Shown: positions 8,419 to 17,498, counted from the first letter of the stretch. The stretch: 64,000 nt of DNA from Microbacterium maritypicum MF109 (GCF_000455825.1 NZ_ATAO01000250.1:62001-126000), one strand, 5' to 3'. Program-made: numbers and translations. The notes: generated by a model from the sequence alone, not told the origin.

Positions 8419-8463
8419 CGCCGACGCCGCAATAGCGGCACCCCTCACGAAAGGAACAGAACA

Positions 8464-9495
8464 ATGATGTTTGCACGCAAGCGTGTGACCGCGTTCGCCG
8501 CCATCGCGGTGGCCGCAGCGGTCGCCCTGTCCGGATGCGCGAGCACCGGCAGCGGAGACGGCGGCGACGGCGGCGGAGACGGCAACCTCGCCATCACCTT
8601 CCTGCCCAAGAACCTCGGAAACCCCTACTTCGACACGTCGAGCAAGGGCGGCAAGGCGGCCGTCGAGGAGTTCGGCGGCACGTTCGCCGAGGTCGGGCCG
8701 GCCGAAGCCACCCCCGATGCGCAGGTCAGCTACATCAACACGGCCACGCAGCAGGGCGTCGGAGCACTCGTCGTCTCGGCGAACGATCCGAAGGCGATCT
8801 GCGACGCGCTGAACGAAGCGCGCGACGCCGGCGTGAAGGTCGTCACCTTCGACTCCGACACCAACCCGGAATGCCGCGACGTCTTCATCAACCAGGCGGA
8901 CTCCGAGGGCATCGCGAAGGTGCAGGTCGACCAGATCGCCGAGCAGATCGGCGGCGCCGGAGAGATCGCCATCCTCTCGGCCTCGGCCAACGCGACCAAC
9001 CAGAACGCCTGGATCGACCTGATGAAGGAATACCTCGCCAGCGATTACCCCGACATCACGCTCGTCGAGACCGTCTACGGCGACGACGACGACCAGACGT
9101 CGTTCGACAAGACCGCGGCCCTGCTGCAGACCCACCCTGACCTCAAGGGCATCATCTCGCCCACGACGGTCGGCATCGCGGCAGCCGCCCGCTACCTGTC
9201 GACCTCGGACTACAAGGGCAAGGTCGCGCTCACCGGGCTCGGCACCCCGAACCAGATGCGGGAATACGTCGAGGACGGCACCGTCACGTCGTTCGCGCTG
9301 TGGAACCCGGAAGACCTCGGCTACCTCGCGGCCTTCGCGGCGCAGGCGCTCATCGAGGGCGACATCACGGGCAAGAAGGGCGACACCTTCACCGCCGGTG
9401 ACCTCGGCGAGTACACGGTCGGAGACGACGGCGTCGTGCTGCTCGGCGACCCGTTCGTGTTCAACGCCGACAACATCGGCGAGTTCGACTTCTGA
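8464..9495 (+). CDS. L-rhamnose-type ABC transporter, substrate-binding lipoprotein
   Basis: A 343-residue lipoprotein: basic N-terminus, hydrophobic core, lipobox LSGC with the acylated Cys at about residue 24, then a Gly/Asp linker. The mature part has the periplasmic-binding fold of sugar importers (ITFLPKNLGNPYFDTSSKGGK, VGALVVSANDP, VKVVTFDSDTNPECRDVFINQ). The NPYFD and FDSDTN segments are typical of the RhaS group. The protein captures sugar outside the membrane and delivers it to the two permeases. It is followed by a strong stem-loop before rhaM, fitting higher expression of binding protein than of the enzymes. Confidence 0.92.
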   Translation: MMFARKRVTAFAAIAVAAAVALSGCASTGSGDGGDGGGDGNLAITFLPKNLGNPYFDTSSKGGKAAVEEFGGTFAEVGPAEATPDAQVSYINTATQQGVGALVVSANDPKAICDALNEARDAGVKVVTFDSDTNPECRDVFINQADSEGIAKVQVDQIAEQIGGAGEIAILSASANATNQNAWIDLMKEYLASDYPDITLVETVYGDDDDQTSFDKTAALLQTHPDLKGIISPTTVGIAAAARYLSTSDYKGKVALTGLGTPNQMREYVEDGTVTSFALWNPEDLGYLAAFAAQALIEGDITGKKGDTFTAGDLGEYTVGDDGVVLLGDPFVFNADNIGEFDF

Positions 9496-9505
9496 TGGAC
9501 ACCGG

Positions 9506-9537
9506 GCGCCCGGCCGGCACAGTGGTCGGCCGGGCGC
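9506..9537 (+). terminator. intra-operon stem-loop after the binding-protein gene
   Basis: Perfect 11-base arms GCGCCCGGCCG (9506-9516) and CGGCCGGGCGC (9527-9537) with a 10-base loop, lying between the binding-protein stop and rhaM. There is no T-tract, so it may be a 3'-end stabiliser or partial terminator that lowers rhaM-rhaI expression relative to the transporter, not a full stop. Confidence 0.6.
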
Positions 9538-9553
9538 TCGCAGAAAGGCCCTC

Positions 9554-9916
9554 ATGACCCGCGTATGCGTCAAGCTCCAGGTGCGACCGGAGCTCCTGGA
9601 CGAGTACCGCGAGCGTCACGCGCCCGTGTGGCCGGAGATGCTCGCCGAGATCGCGGCGGCCGGACGCCGCAACTACTCGCTGTTCCTCGCTCCCGACGGT
9701 GAGCTCATCGGCTACTACGAGACCGATGACGACGCCGCGGCCCAGGCGTATCTCGCCGCGTCGCCCGTCGCCGCGCGCTGGGAGGCCGAGATGAGTCGCT
9801 TCTTCGTCGGCCTCGACGGCCGACCGGACCAGGCCGCCCCCACACTTCCCGAGGTGTTCCACCTCGAAGACCAGCTCTCCTCCTCCGGTCTCCAGAACGA
9901 AAGCAGTGCATCGTGA
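9554..9916 (+). CDS. rhaM: L-rhamnose mutarotase
   Basis: Interconverts the alpha and beta anomers of L-rhamnose so that the isomerase gets its preferred form. The 120-residue product has the RhaM pattern: LDEYRERHAPVWPEML, with the His that corresponds to the catalytic His of E. coli RhaM (RHNPIWPEL there), then RRNYSLFLAPDGELIGYYE and a closing PEVFHLED. It is about 15 residues longer than E. coli RhaM because of a polar C-terminal extension. The ATG at 9554 has AGAAAGG upstream. The stop overlaps the rhaI start (GTGA), so the two are coupled. Confidence 0.93.
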   Translation: MTRVCVKLQVRPELLDEYRERHAPVWPEMLAEIAAAGRRNYSLFLAPDGELIGYYETDDDAAAQAYLAASPVAARWEAEMSRFFVGLDGRPDQAAPTLPEVFHLEDQLSSSGLQNESSAS

Positions 9917-11079
9917 GCATCCTCACCCCCTCGAACCTCGCCATCCTCGAGAAGCAGGGCATCGAGCTCCCCAGCTGGGCCTTCGGCAACTCCGGCACGC
10001 GTTTCAAGGTGTTCGGCACCCCCGGCACCCCGCGGGATCCGTGGGAGAAGATCGCCGACGCCGCCCAGGTCAACCGCTACACGGCACTCGCTCCCGCGGT
10101 GGCGCTGCACATCCCGTGGGACGTGGTGGACTCGTACTCCGATCTGCGCACGCACGCCGAGGATCACGGAGTCACCCTCGGCACGGTCAACTCCAACACG
10201 TTCCAGGACGACGACTACAAGTTCGGCGCCCTCACGCACGAGGACGCCGCGATCCGGCGGAAGGCGATCGACCACCACCTGGCCTGCATCGACGTGATGG
10301 ATGCGACCGGCAGCCGCGACCTCAAGATCTGGCTGGCCGAGGGGTCGAACTATCCCGGCCAGGCCGACATGCGCGGGCGCCAGGACCGCCTGCAGGATTC
10401 GCTGCAGAAGATCTACGACCGCCTCGGCGACGACCAGCGCCTCGTGCTCGAGTACAAGTTCTTCGAGCCGGCGTTCTATCACACCGACGTCCCGGACTGG
10501 GGCACCTCGTACGCGCAGGTCAGCGCGCTCGGCGACAAGGCGATGGTGTGCCTCGACACGGGCCACCACGCCCCGGGCACGAACATCGAGTTCATCGTGA
10601 TGCAGCTGCTGCGCCTCGGCAAGCTCGGCTCGTTCGACTTCAACTCGCGCTTCTACGCCGACGACGACCTGATCGTGGGCGCGGCCGACCCGTTCCAGCT
10701 GTTCCGCATCCTGTTCGAGGTGATCCGCGGTGGCGGCCTGAACAACCCCGACGTGGCGTTCATGCTCGACCAGTGCCACAACGTCGAGGACAAGATCCCC
10801 GGCCAGATCCGCTCGGTGCTCAACGTGCAGGAGATGACGGCGCGTGCGCTGCTCGTCGACCGTGACGCGCTCGCCGTTGCCCAGAGGTCGGGCGACGTGC
10901 TCGCCGCGAACGCCCTCTTCATGGATGCCTTCTACACCGACGTGCGGCCCGCCCTGGCCGAATGGCGGGAGTCGCGCGGTCTCGCCGCCGATCCGATGGC
11001 CGCCTATCTCGCCTCCGGCTACCAGGAGCGGATCGCCGCCGAGCGGGTGGGCGGAGTGCAGGCCGGCTGGGGCGCCTGA
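9913..11079 (+). CDS. rhaI: L-rhamnose isomerase
   Basis: Converts L-rhamnose to L-rhamnulose, the first step after import. At 388 residues it fits the RhaI group found in Actinobacteria and Pseudomonas, which differs from E. coli RhaA. TIM-barrel metal ligands can be seen in LVLEYKFFEPAFYHTD, VCLDTGHHAPGTNIEF, DFNSRFYADDDLIVG and MLDQCHN. Its product is used by the rhaD-rhaB pair at 21725-25167, about 10 kb away. The GTG start overlaps rhaM. The gene converges on xylB, and a 16-base-arm hairpin closes both. Confidence 0.94.
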   Translation: MSILTPSNLAILEKQGIELPSWAFGNSGTRFKVFGTPGTPRDPWEKIADAAQVNRYTALAPAVALHIPWDVVDSYSDLRTHAEDHGVTLGTVNSNTFQDDDYKFGALTHEDAAIRRKAIDHHLACIDVMDATGSRDLKIWLAEGSNYPGQADMRGRQDRLQDSLQKIYDRLGDDQRLVLEYKFFEPAFYHTDVPDWGTSYAQVSALGDKAMVCLDTGHHAPGTNIEFIVMQLLRLGKLGSFDFNSRFYADDDLIVGAADPFQLFRILFEVIRGGGLNNPDVAFMLDQCHNVEDKIPGQIRSVLNVQEMTARALLVDRDALAVAQRSGDVLAANALFMDAFYTDVRPALAEWRESRGLAADPMAAYLASGYQERIAAERVGGVQAGWGA

Positions 11080-11095
11080 CCGCAGGTCCTCTGCA

Positions 11096-11138
11096 GAGCA
11101 GTACGCCGCCCGGCTCAGACGTGGGCGGCGTACTGCTC
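11096..11138. terminator. bidirectional terminator between rhaI and xylB
   Basis: Perfect 16-base inverted repeat: GAGCAGTACGCCGCCC at 11096-11111 and its complement at 11123-11138, with an 11-base loop. The right arm lies inside the last codons of xylB (…REQYAAHV stop), so this terminator is partly built from coding sequence. It serves the two converging operons. Confidence 0.75.
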
Positions 11139-12515
11139 TCGGATGATCGGACGGTGGTCGACCGCGAACGACCGCGCCTCGCCGTCTGCCCAGGACGGGC
11201 GCTCGTCCGTGAGGGCCCAGGCCGCCTGCACCGCCGCCCCTCGGGCGACGGCCTCGTCGATGCCCGGCACCACGATCGGCACATCGAACACCTGAGCCGC
11301 GATCTGCGAGACGGCGGGATTGCGCGCGGCCCCACCGATGAGCAGGATGCGGGTGGCCGGCACGCCGCACCGACGGATCGCGTCGAGGCCGTCGGCCAGA
11401 CCGCACAGAAGACCCTCCACCGCAGCGCGCGCCAGCGTCTCGCGTCGGGTCGAGGCGAGCGACATGCCGAACAACGTGGCCGTGGCATCCGGGCGGTTCG
11501 GGGTGCGCTCCCCTTCGAAGTAGGGCTGCAGGACCAGGCCGTCCGCTCCGGGTTCGGCGGCCAGCGCCAGGAGGGCGAGTGCGTCGTGATCGACGCCGAG
11601 CAGCCCGGCGACCGTATCGAGCACCCGGGCCGCGTTGAGGGTCGCGACGAGCGGGAGATGATTCCCGCTTCCGTCGGCGAAGCCGGCGACGGTTCCGGTG
11701 GGGTCGGCGAGGGGCCGATCCGCGACCGCGAAGACCGTGCCGCTCGTGCCGATCGAGATCATCGCGTCGCCCGGTCGGGCACCGAGTCCCAGCGCACCAC
11801 CGGCGTTGTCGCCCAGACCGGCTCCGACCGCGGTGCCTCCGGGCATGACGCCCATCCGCTCGGCGGGCCCGAGGACGCGGGGGAGGATCGGGACGCGACC
11901 GAACGCACGCTCGAGCAGGTCGAGGTCGTAGGCGCCTGTGGAGGCGCTCCAGTACGCAGTGCCGCTCGCGTCGGAGCGGTCGGTGGCGAGGGCGTCGAGG
12001 GCGGGACCGAGCGCGGACGCACCGACGGGCCCGTACCCGCGCAGTCGCCAGGAGAGCCAGTCGTGGGGCAGGGCGACCGCAGCGACTCTGGTTGCGTTCG
12101 CGGGCTCGTGATCACGCAGCCACCGCAGCTTGGCTCCGGTGAACGACGCCACGGGCACGACTCCGACCCGACGCGCATACTCCTGCGCGCCGACCTCCGC
12201 CACGAGCGCCGCCGCGGCGTCCGCACTGCGCACGTCGTTCCAGAGCAGCGCGTCGCGGACGACGTGCCCCTGTGCGTCGAGTGCCACGAGCCCGTGCTGC
12301 TGCGCGGCGATCGAGATCGCGGCCACGTCGTCCAGACCGCCGGCGTCGACGATCGCGTGCTGCAGGGCCGACCACCACGCCTCGGGAGCGACCTCCGTGC
12401 CGGGCGGATGCGATGCCCGTCCGGTGCGCACCACCTCCCCGGTCGCGAGTTCGTGCACGGTCACCTTGCAACTCTGCGTGGACGAATCCACGCCGGCGAC
12501 GTACGTCGACGGCAT
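11115..12515 (-). CDS. xylB: xylulokinase (FGGY family)
   Basis: Phosphorylates D-xylulose to xylulose 5-phosphate. The 466-residue product starts at the ATG at 12515, preceded by GGGAGAGG; longer in-frame starts add an unconserved leader. FGGY-kinase signs include the N-terminal phosphate loop VAGVDSSTQSCKV, the AQQHGLV motif and LLWNDVRS typical of xylulokinases, IGTSGTVF, and LLIGGAARNPAVSQIAAQVF. It is the last gene of the operon that starts with a polyol dehydrogenase, which suggests oxidation of a polyol such as xylitol or D-arabitol to xylulose and then phosphorylation. The polyol is an inference. Confidence 0.9.
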   Translation of the reverse strand: MPSTYVAGVDSSTQSCKVTVHELATGEVVRTGRASHPPGTEVAPEAWWSALQHAIVDAGGLDDVAAISIAAQQHGLVALDAQGHVVRDALLWNDVRSADAAAALVAEVGAQEYARRVGVVPVASFTGAKLRWLRDHEPANATRVAAVALPHDWLSWRLRGYGPVGASALGPALDALATDRSDASGTAYWSASTGAYDLDLLERAFGRVPILPRVLGPAERMGVMPGGTAVGAGLGDNAGGALGLGARPGDAMISIGTSGTVFAVADRPLADPTGTVAGFADGSGNHLPLVATLNAARVLDTVAGLLGVDHDALALLALAAEPGADGLVLQPYFEGERTPNRPDATATLFGMSLASTRRETLARAAVEGLLCGLADGLDAIRRCGVPATRILLIGGAARNPAVSQIAAQVFDVPIVVPGIDEAVARGAAVQAAWALTDERPSWADGEARSFAVDHRPIIREQYAAHV

Positions 12516-12539
12516 CTGCCTCTCCCTCATCCGTGAACG

Positions 12540-12581
12540 ACCCGAGCCGCGAAGACGCCGAAGCATCCTCGCGGCTCGGGT
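12540..12581 (-). terminator. intra-operon stem-loop before xylB
   Basis: Perfect 13-base arms (ACCCGAGCCGCGA at 12540-12552 and its complement at 12569-12581) with a 16-base loop lie between the binding-protein stop and the xylB ribosome site. As in the rhamnose operon, a stem-loop directly follows the binding-protein gene. No T-tract is present. Confidence 0.6.
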
Positions 12582-12588
12582 GCGGCCG

Positions 12589-13665
12589 TCACTCCGACTG
12601 GCCGGTGAGACCCTCGTAAGCGATGTTGCCGCTCTTGAGGTTCTTGTTGGTCATCTCGCTGAGGTTCTTCAGGAACGCGTCGCGCTCGGTGACCACGTGG
12701 CCGATCGCCTCGTCGACGTTGTCCTTCGTGATCGCGGGCATCAGGTAGACCGGGTTCTCCTTGACGTCCTCTCCGCGCACGATGGCCGCGGCGTAGGCCA
12801 CGCCGGCCGACAGCTCGACCGTGCCGTTCTGCAGCGAGGTGCCGATGAAGTCGCCGTTCTTCACGGCTTCGAGCCCGTCGGCGATGCCGTCGATGCCGAC
12901 GATCGGCACATCCGTCATCCCGGCTTCCTTGAGCGCCTGCAGAGCACCGAGCCCCATGTCGTCGTTCTGGGCGATCACGCCGTCGATGTCGTCGCCGAAG
13001 GCCGAGATCCAGTTGCTGACCTTGTTGACGGCCTCGTCGCGCTTCCAGTTCGCGGTGTCCTTGGCGAGCACCTTCACGTCGGGGTTCTCGGCGAGCACGT
13101 TGTCGATGCCCTTGCCGCGGTTGATCTCACCCGAGCCTCCGAGCGGACCCTGCAGGATGATGACGTTGCCCTTTCCGCCGAGGGCTTCCATCATCATCTG
13201 CGCCTCCTGCTCGCCCGCGGCCACGTCGTCGGGCTGCACCGAACCGGTGAGGTCTTCGCTGTTGAGCGAGGCGTTGACGTCGAAGAAGGGGATGTCGGCG
13301 GCCTTCGCGGCGGCGATCTGCGGCTGCAGCGAGTCGGCCTGCACCGGGATGACCACGATCGCGTCGACACCGGCGGTGACGTACTGGTCGACCTGGCTCG
13401 CCTGGGTGTTGACGTCGAGCCCTGCGGAGTTCCACAGGATCTCGATGTTGTTCTCCTCGGCGTAGCGCTCGATGCCCTCCTTGCCCTCGGTGACGAACGA
13501 CGACATGTCGTAGACGCTCACACCGATGGTGATGCGCTCCTGGCCGCTGTCGTCTCCGCTGCCGGTATTCGCGTTCGGGTCGCCCGCGCCGCATCCGGCG
13601 AGCATCAGCGCGGCGACGGAGGTGACGGCGAAAGCCGCGGCGATGCGGCTCTTCTTGGTGAACAT
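12589..13665 (-). CDS. sugar or polyol ABC transporter, substrate-binding lipoprotein
   Basis: The ATG at 13665 (GAGAGGA upstream) gives 358 residues with a lipoprotein signal: basic MFTKKSR start, hydrophobic core, lipobox LAGC at about residue 23, and an Asp/Gly linker. The mature domain belongs to the ribose/xylose-binding class: ITIGVSVYDMSSFV, VDAIVVIPVQADSLQPQI, NVIILQGPLGGSGEINRGKG, VIAQNDDMGLGALQALKEAG and IVGIDGIADGLEAV. It differs clearly from the rhamnose binding protein at 8464. Its own ATPase and permease are encoded immediately upstream on the same strand. The ligand is probably a pentose or pentitol, judged only from the neighbouring dehydrogenase and xylulokinase. Confidence 0.9.
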   Translation of the reverse strand: MFTKKSRIAAAFAVTSVAALMLAGCGAGDPNANTGSGDDSGQERITIGVSVYDMSSFVTEGKEGIERYAEENNIEILWNSAGLDVNTQASQVDQYVTAGVDAIVVIPVQADSLQPQIAAAKAADIPFFDVNASLNSEDLTGSVQPDDVAAGEQEAQMMMEALGGKGNVIILQGPLGGSGEINRGKGIDNVLAENPDVKVLAKDTANWKRDEAVNKVSNWISAFGDDIDGVIAQNDDMGLGALQALKEAGMTDVPIVGIDGIADGLEAVKNGDFIGTSLQNGTVELSAGVAYAAAIVRGEDVKENPVYLMPAITKDNVDEAIGHVVTERDAFLKNLSEMTNKNLKSGNIAYEGLTGQSE

Positions 13666-13718
13666 GGGATTCCTCTCGTTGGATGGTGCGATGAAGCAGG
13701 GTTCTTCGTCGTGATCGG

Positions 13719-14726
13719 TCAGCGGCTTCGTCGTCGGGTCGCCCACACGTCCACGGCGACCGCCGCGACGATGAGCACCCCCTTGATGACCTTCTGCCAG
13801 TAGGCGGGCACGGTCAGGATGTCGAGGCCGTTGTTGAGGGTCTGGATGAGGAGCAGTCCGAGGGCGGTCCCCCAGATCGAGCCGCGGCCGCCGAGCAGGC
13901 TCGCGCCGCCGATCACGACCGCCGCGATCGCGTCGAGCTCGTAGCCGACGCCGAGGTTCGGAGCGCCGAGCGTGACACGGCTGGCGAGCATGACGCCCGA
14001 GATGCCGGCGAGCATGCCGGAGATGGCATACACGCTGAAGATGGTGCGTCCGACGTTGATGCCCGCGATGCCAGCGGCGATCGGGTTGCCGCCGATCGCG
14101 TAGACCCGCATACCCCAGGCGGTGCGGCGCATGATGATCGCGAGTCCCAGGATGCCGACGATCATCAGGATGACCGGCAGGGTGAGCCCGCCGAACTGGG
14201 CATTGGCGATGCGGGAGAAGTCGGCCGGCAGACCGGTGATGGGGGCGCCGTTGCCCGCGACGTAGGCGACACCGGACGCGAGGGTGAGCATGCCGAGCGT
14301 CGCGATGAAGGGTGGCACCTTGATCACCGACACCACGAAGCCGTTGATGGCCCCGGCGATGAACCCCACCACGACTCCGGCGACGATCGCGAGCCAGATC
14401 TGATCCGGGAACGCCTTCGCGGTGAGGCTGCCGAACACGGCCGCTGCGGCGATCACGCTGCCGACCGAGAGGTCGATGCCGCCGGTGAGGATCACGAGCG
14501 TCTGCCCGAGGGCGATCAGGGCGAACGGTGCCGCCGCGACCAGGATCGTCTGCAGGTTGTCGACCGTGCCGAAGCGCGCGCTGCGGTAGAGGAAGAAGGC
14601 GATGATGAGCACCATCACGATCACCATCGCGTAGCGGATCGCGAGGTCGCCGAACCAGGTCGGGCTGAAGCGCTTCACTTCCGACTCGGGCACGAAGGTC
14701 GGCGCGGCGGTGCGGGTGTCGGTCAT
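13719..14726 (-). CDS. sugar or polyol ABC transporter permease
   Basis: A 335-residue, mostly hydrophobic protein with the permease signature LTGGIDLSVGSVIAAA, the coupling-loop segment IGGNPIAAGIAGINVG, and GGASLLGGRGSIWGTALG near the end. Unlike the rhamnose system, which has two permeases, this one has a single gene and presumably forms a homodimer as in RbsC/XylH systems. Its ATG overlaps the stop of the ATPase gene (ATGA). The C-terminus is basic (WATRRRSR). Confidence 0.92.
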   Translation of the reverse strand: MTDTRTAAPTFVPESEVKRFSPTWFGDLAIRYAMVIVMVLIIAFFLYRSARFGTVDNLQTILVAAAPFALIALGQTLVILTGGIDLSVGSVIAAAAVFGSLTAKAFPDQIWLAIVAGVVVGFIAGAINGFVVSVIKVPPFIATLGMLTLASGVAYVAGNGAPITGLPADFSRIANAQFGGLTLPVILMIVGILGLAIIMRRTAWGMRVYAIGGNPIAAGIAGINVGRTIFSVYAISGMLAGISGVMLASRVTLGAPNLGVGYELDAIAAVVIGGASLLGGRGSIWGTALGLLLIQTLNNGLDILTVPAYWQKVIKGVLIVAAVAVDVWATRRRSR

Positions 14727-16297
14727 TGGTCGTCCTTTGCGGAAGGTGCGTCGGAGATGTCGAGTCCGCTCGCGAGTCGGAAGATGCGGTCCTGCACGTC
14801 GGGTTGCTGGAGGGCGGTGCGGTCGAGCTCCGCCACCACGCCGCCGTCCTTGAGCACGAGAGCGCGGTGCGACAGGGCGAGGATCTCCGGCATGTCGCTC
14901 GACGCCATCACCACGGCCATGCCCGAGGCGGCGAGGTCGGTGATGATGCGGTAGATCTCGCTGCGGGCGCCGATGTCGACGCCGCGGGTGGGTTCGTCGA
15001 GCAGCAGCACCTTCACCTCGCCGGTGAGCCAGCGCGCGAGCACCACCTTCTGCTGGTTGCCGCCCGAGAGCGTCTCCATCAGCTGCCCGAGACCACGGCT
15101 GCGCAGGCGCACGGAGCTCATCACCTCGGAGACGGCGTCCACGCGGCTGCGGCCCTTGAGCCATCCGGCGACCGAGAACTGGTTCATGCGCGGCAGGGTC
15201 GCGTTGGCGAGGATGTCCATGCTGAGCACGGCTCCCGCGCCCTTGCGGTCCTCAGGGACCAAGGCCATGCCGGCGGTGATCGCGTCGGCGGGGCGTCCGC
15301 GACGCACGCGAGCGCCTCCGACGGCGATCTCACCCGCAGTCGCGGAGCGCACGCCGAACAGCGCCTCGATCAGCTCGGTGCGTCCGGCGCCGACGAGCCC
15401 CGCGAGCCCCACGATCTCACCGCGGCGCACCTGCAGGTCAACCGGCTGCGGGGCCGGTGTGTACTCGAGCCCGCGCACCGAGAGGGCGATGTCGTCGGAA
15501 GCCGGCGGCAGGTCGGGGAACAGGTCTTCGAGCTCGCGGCCGATCATCGCGGTCACGATGTCGTCGTCGCTGAGTTCTGAGAGCGGTGCATCCGCGACGA
15601 GGCCGCCGTCGCGGAGCACCACGACCCGGTCGGCGATCGCGCGGATCTCCTCCATCTTGTGCGTCGTGAAGAGGATCGCGACGCCGCGGTCGCGCAGCAT
15701 GCGCATGCTCTCGATCAGGCGGGCGACCTCGCGCTCGGCGATCGCGCTGGTCGGTTCGTCCAGCAGCAGCACCCGCGCGCCGGTGCTGGTCGCCTTGACG
15801 ATCTCGACGATCTGCCGCAGTCCCACCGGCAGCGATCCCATCCGGGCTCCGGGATCGATGTCGACGCCGAACTCGGCGAGCATCTGCCGGGCCTCCCTGG
15901 CCATGCGGCGGCGGTCGACCAGCCCGAACCGGTTGCGCAGCTCCCGCCCCACGAAGATGTTCTCGTACACCGTGGTGTCGAGGATCGAGGCCAGTTCCTG
16001 CGGCACGATGGCGATGCCGCGCTGGTGGGCGTCGCGCGCGGATCCCGCGGTGAGCTCCTCGCCGCGCACGAGCACACGACCGGCATCGGCCTTCATCTGG
16101 CCCGAGGCGATCTTCATGAGCGTCGACTTGCCGGCACCGTTCTCGCCAGCGAGCGCCGTCACGGTGCCCGGCACGAGGTGCAGCCCCACGCCCTTGAGCA
16201 CGGGCACTCCGCCGAACGCCTTGCGGATGTCGACGCACGCGAGCATGTCGGGCTGCTCGTCGAGGGTGATGTTCCCCGTGCGCTCGAGGTCGGTCAT
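14723..16297 (-). CDS. sugar or polyol ABC transporter, ATP-binding protein
   Basis: A 524-residue protein with two fused ABC domains. First domain: Walker A GENGAGKST, Walker B VLLLDEPTSAI. Second domain: degenerate Walker A GLVGAGRTE, intact signature LSGGNQQKVVLARWL, and Walker B VLLLDEPTRGVDIG. It drives import through the permease encoded next. It starts with an ATGA overlap on the dehydrogenase gene and ends with one on the permease gene, so the three are translated as a unit. Confidence 0.93.
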   Translation of the reverse strand: MTDLERTGNITLDEQPDMLACVDIRKAFGGVPVLKGVGLHLVPGTVTALAGENGAGKSTLMKIASGQMKADAGRVLVRGEELTAGSARDAHQRGIAIVPQELASILDTTVYENIFVGRELRNRFGLVDRRRMAREARQMLAEFGVDIDPGARMGSLPVGLRQIVEIVKATSTGARVLLLDEPTSAIAEREVARLIESMRMLRDRGVAILFTTHKMEEIRAIADRVVVLRDGGLVADAPLSELSDDDIVTAMIGRELEDLFPDLPPASDDIALSVRGLEYTPAPQPVDLQVRRGEIVGLAGLVGAGRTELIEALFGVRSATAGEIAVGGARVRRGRPADAITAGMALVPEDRKGAGAVLSMDILANATLPRMNQFSVAGWLKGRSRVDAVSEVMSSVRLRSRGLGQLMETLSGGNQQKVVLARWLTGEVKVLLLDEPTRGVDIGARSEIYRIITDLAASGMAVVMASSDMPEILALSHRALVLKDGGVVAELDRTALQQPDVQDRIFRLASGLDISDAPSAKDDQ

Positions 16298-17340
16298 GAT
16301 TCCCTCGCGTGCTCGCGGTCAGGACGCACGATGCTCTTGAGGGTCGAGGGGTGCGAGGCGGAATCGAGAGCCTCGCGCACCTCGGCGAGGCCGAACGACC
16401 CGGTGACCAGCGCATCGAGGTCGACGGCGCCGGACGCGACCAGCTCGATCGCCGTGGGCCAGGTGTTCGCGTAGCGGAAGATGCCGGTGACGATCAGCTC
16501 GCGGTTCTGGATCGTGGAGACGGGGAGGGCGATCTCGTCGGCGCCCATGCCGACGAGCACGGCGATGCCGCCGGGCTTCAATGCCGAGATGCCCTGCTTC
16601 ACGGCGACGGGGGATCCCGAGGCGTCGACGAAGGCGTCGTATCCCGAGCCGAGCGGTCCGGCCGCCGGGTCGACGGCGGCGGTCGCGCCGAACCGGAGGG
16701 CGACCTCGCGACGCTCGGCCATCGGGTCGCTGATCACGATCTCGGTGGCACCGAATGCGCGTGCGGTCTGCGCGGTGACGATGCCGATGGGCCCCGCCCC
16801 GGTGATGAGCACGCGGCTCCCGGGTCGCACACCGGCCTTCTGCACGGCCGCGATGGCGACGGACAGCGGCTCCATGAGCGCTGCGGCGTCGTCGCTCACG
16901 GAATCGGGAACGGTGTAGGCGAAGTCGCCCTGGATCGCGACGTACTCCGCGAAGGCGCCGTCGATCGGCGGGGTGGCGTAGAACTCGATCCGTGGGCAGA
17001 GGTTGTAGCGCCCGCTGCGGCAGAACTCGCACACCCGGCAGGGGTGCTGCGGTTCGATCGAGACGCGCTCGCCGACGCGGGCGTCGTCGATGTCGGCCCC
17101 GACCGCGACGATCGTGCCGCCGGCTTCGTGGCCGAGGACGAGCGGCTCCTCCACGACGAAGTCGCCGATGCGCCCCTCGTGGAAGTAGTGGACGTCGGAG
17201 CCGCAGATGCCGACCGCGTTCACCCGCACGATCACCTGATCGGCGGACGGGATCGGCACGGGGCGGGTCTCCACCGTGAGCTCGCCGGCGCGCACCAGCA
17301 CGCTCGCACGCATGGTCGTGGGCAGTTCAGTGCGCTTCAT
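16294..17340 (-). CDS. zinc-dependent polyol dehydrogenase (sorbitol/xylitol dehydrogenase type)
   Basis: A medium-chain dehydrogenase of 348 residues from the ATG at 17340, which has GAGGAG upstream; in-frame GTG starts further up lack a ribosome site. GICGSDVHYFHEGRIGDF and LGHEAGG carry the catalytic zinc Cys and His-Glu, and the structural zinc lobe has four Cys in CRVCEFCRSGRYNLC. The GSDVHYFHEGRIGDF stretch is characteristic of sorbitol, xylitol and L-iditol dehydrogenases. A Rossmann NAD site is in ITGAGPIGIVTAQTARAFG. As the promoter-proximal gene of the operon it probably oxidises the imported polyol to the ketose that XylB phosphorylates. Confidence 0.9.
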   Translation of the reverse strand: MKRTELPTTMRASVLVRAGELTVETRPVPIPSADQVIVRVNAVGICGSDVHYFHEGRIGDFVVEEPLVLGHEAGGTIVAVGADIDDARVGERVSIEPQHPCRVCEFCRSGRYNLCPRIEFYATPPIDGAFAEYVAIQGDFAYTVPDSVSDDAAALMEPLSVAIAAVQKAGVRPGSRVLITGAGPIGIVTAQTARAFGATEIVISDPMAERREVALRFGATAAVDPAAGPLGSGYDAFVDASGSPVAVKQGISALKPGGIAVLVGMGADEIALPVSTIQNRELIVTGIFRYANTWPTAIELVASGAVDLDALVTGSFGLAEVREALDSASHPSTLKSIVRPDREHARES

Positions 17341-17424
17341 CGGGCTCCTCGTGGTGCGGGTGCAATCGTGGGGTCGTGATTGCTCGACCGACATTAGCCA
17401 TGCGTGACGGATGAGACAACTGGC

Positions 17425-17438
17425 CGCTCATATGAGCG
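17425..17438. promoter_or_regulatory. operator candidate shared with position 20767
   Basis: Perfect 14-base palindrome CGCTCATATGAGCG inside the 18-base sequence 17423-17440. The identical 18 bases occur at 20765-20782. Here it lies between the divergent polyol dehydrogenase operon and the SorC gene, 85 bases upstream of the dehydrogenase ATG. The exact reuse before two operons points to one regulator. Confidence 0.7.
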
Positions 17439-17498
17439 CAGAAGGAGAAACCGGGATATGCTGAACCGACCTGACACGACGCGAGACGAAGAGGCGAC

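Noticed and set aside
8419..8463. Riboswitch or attenuator in the rhamnose operon gap
   Set aside because: Only 45 bases with no matching structured RNA; no known riboswitch pattern was seen anywhere in the window.
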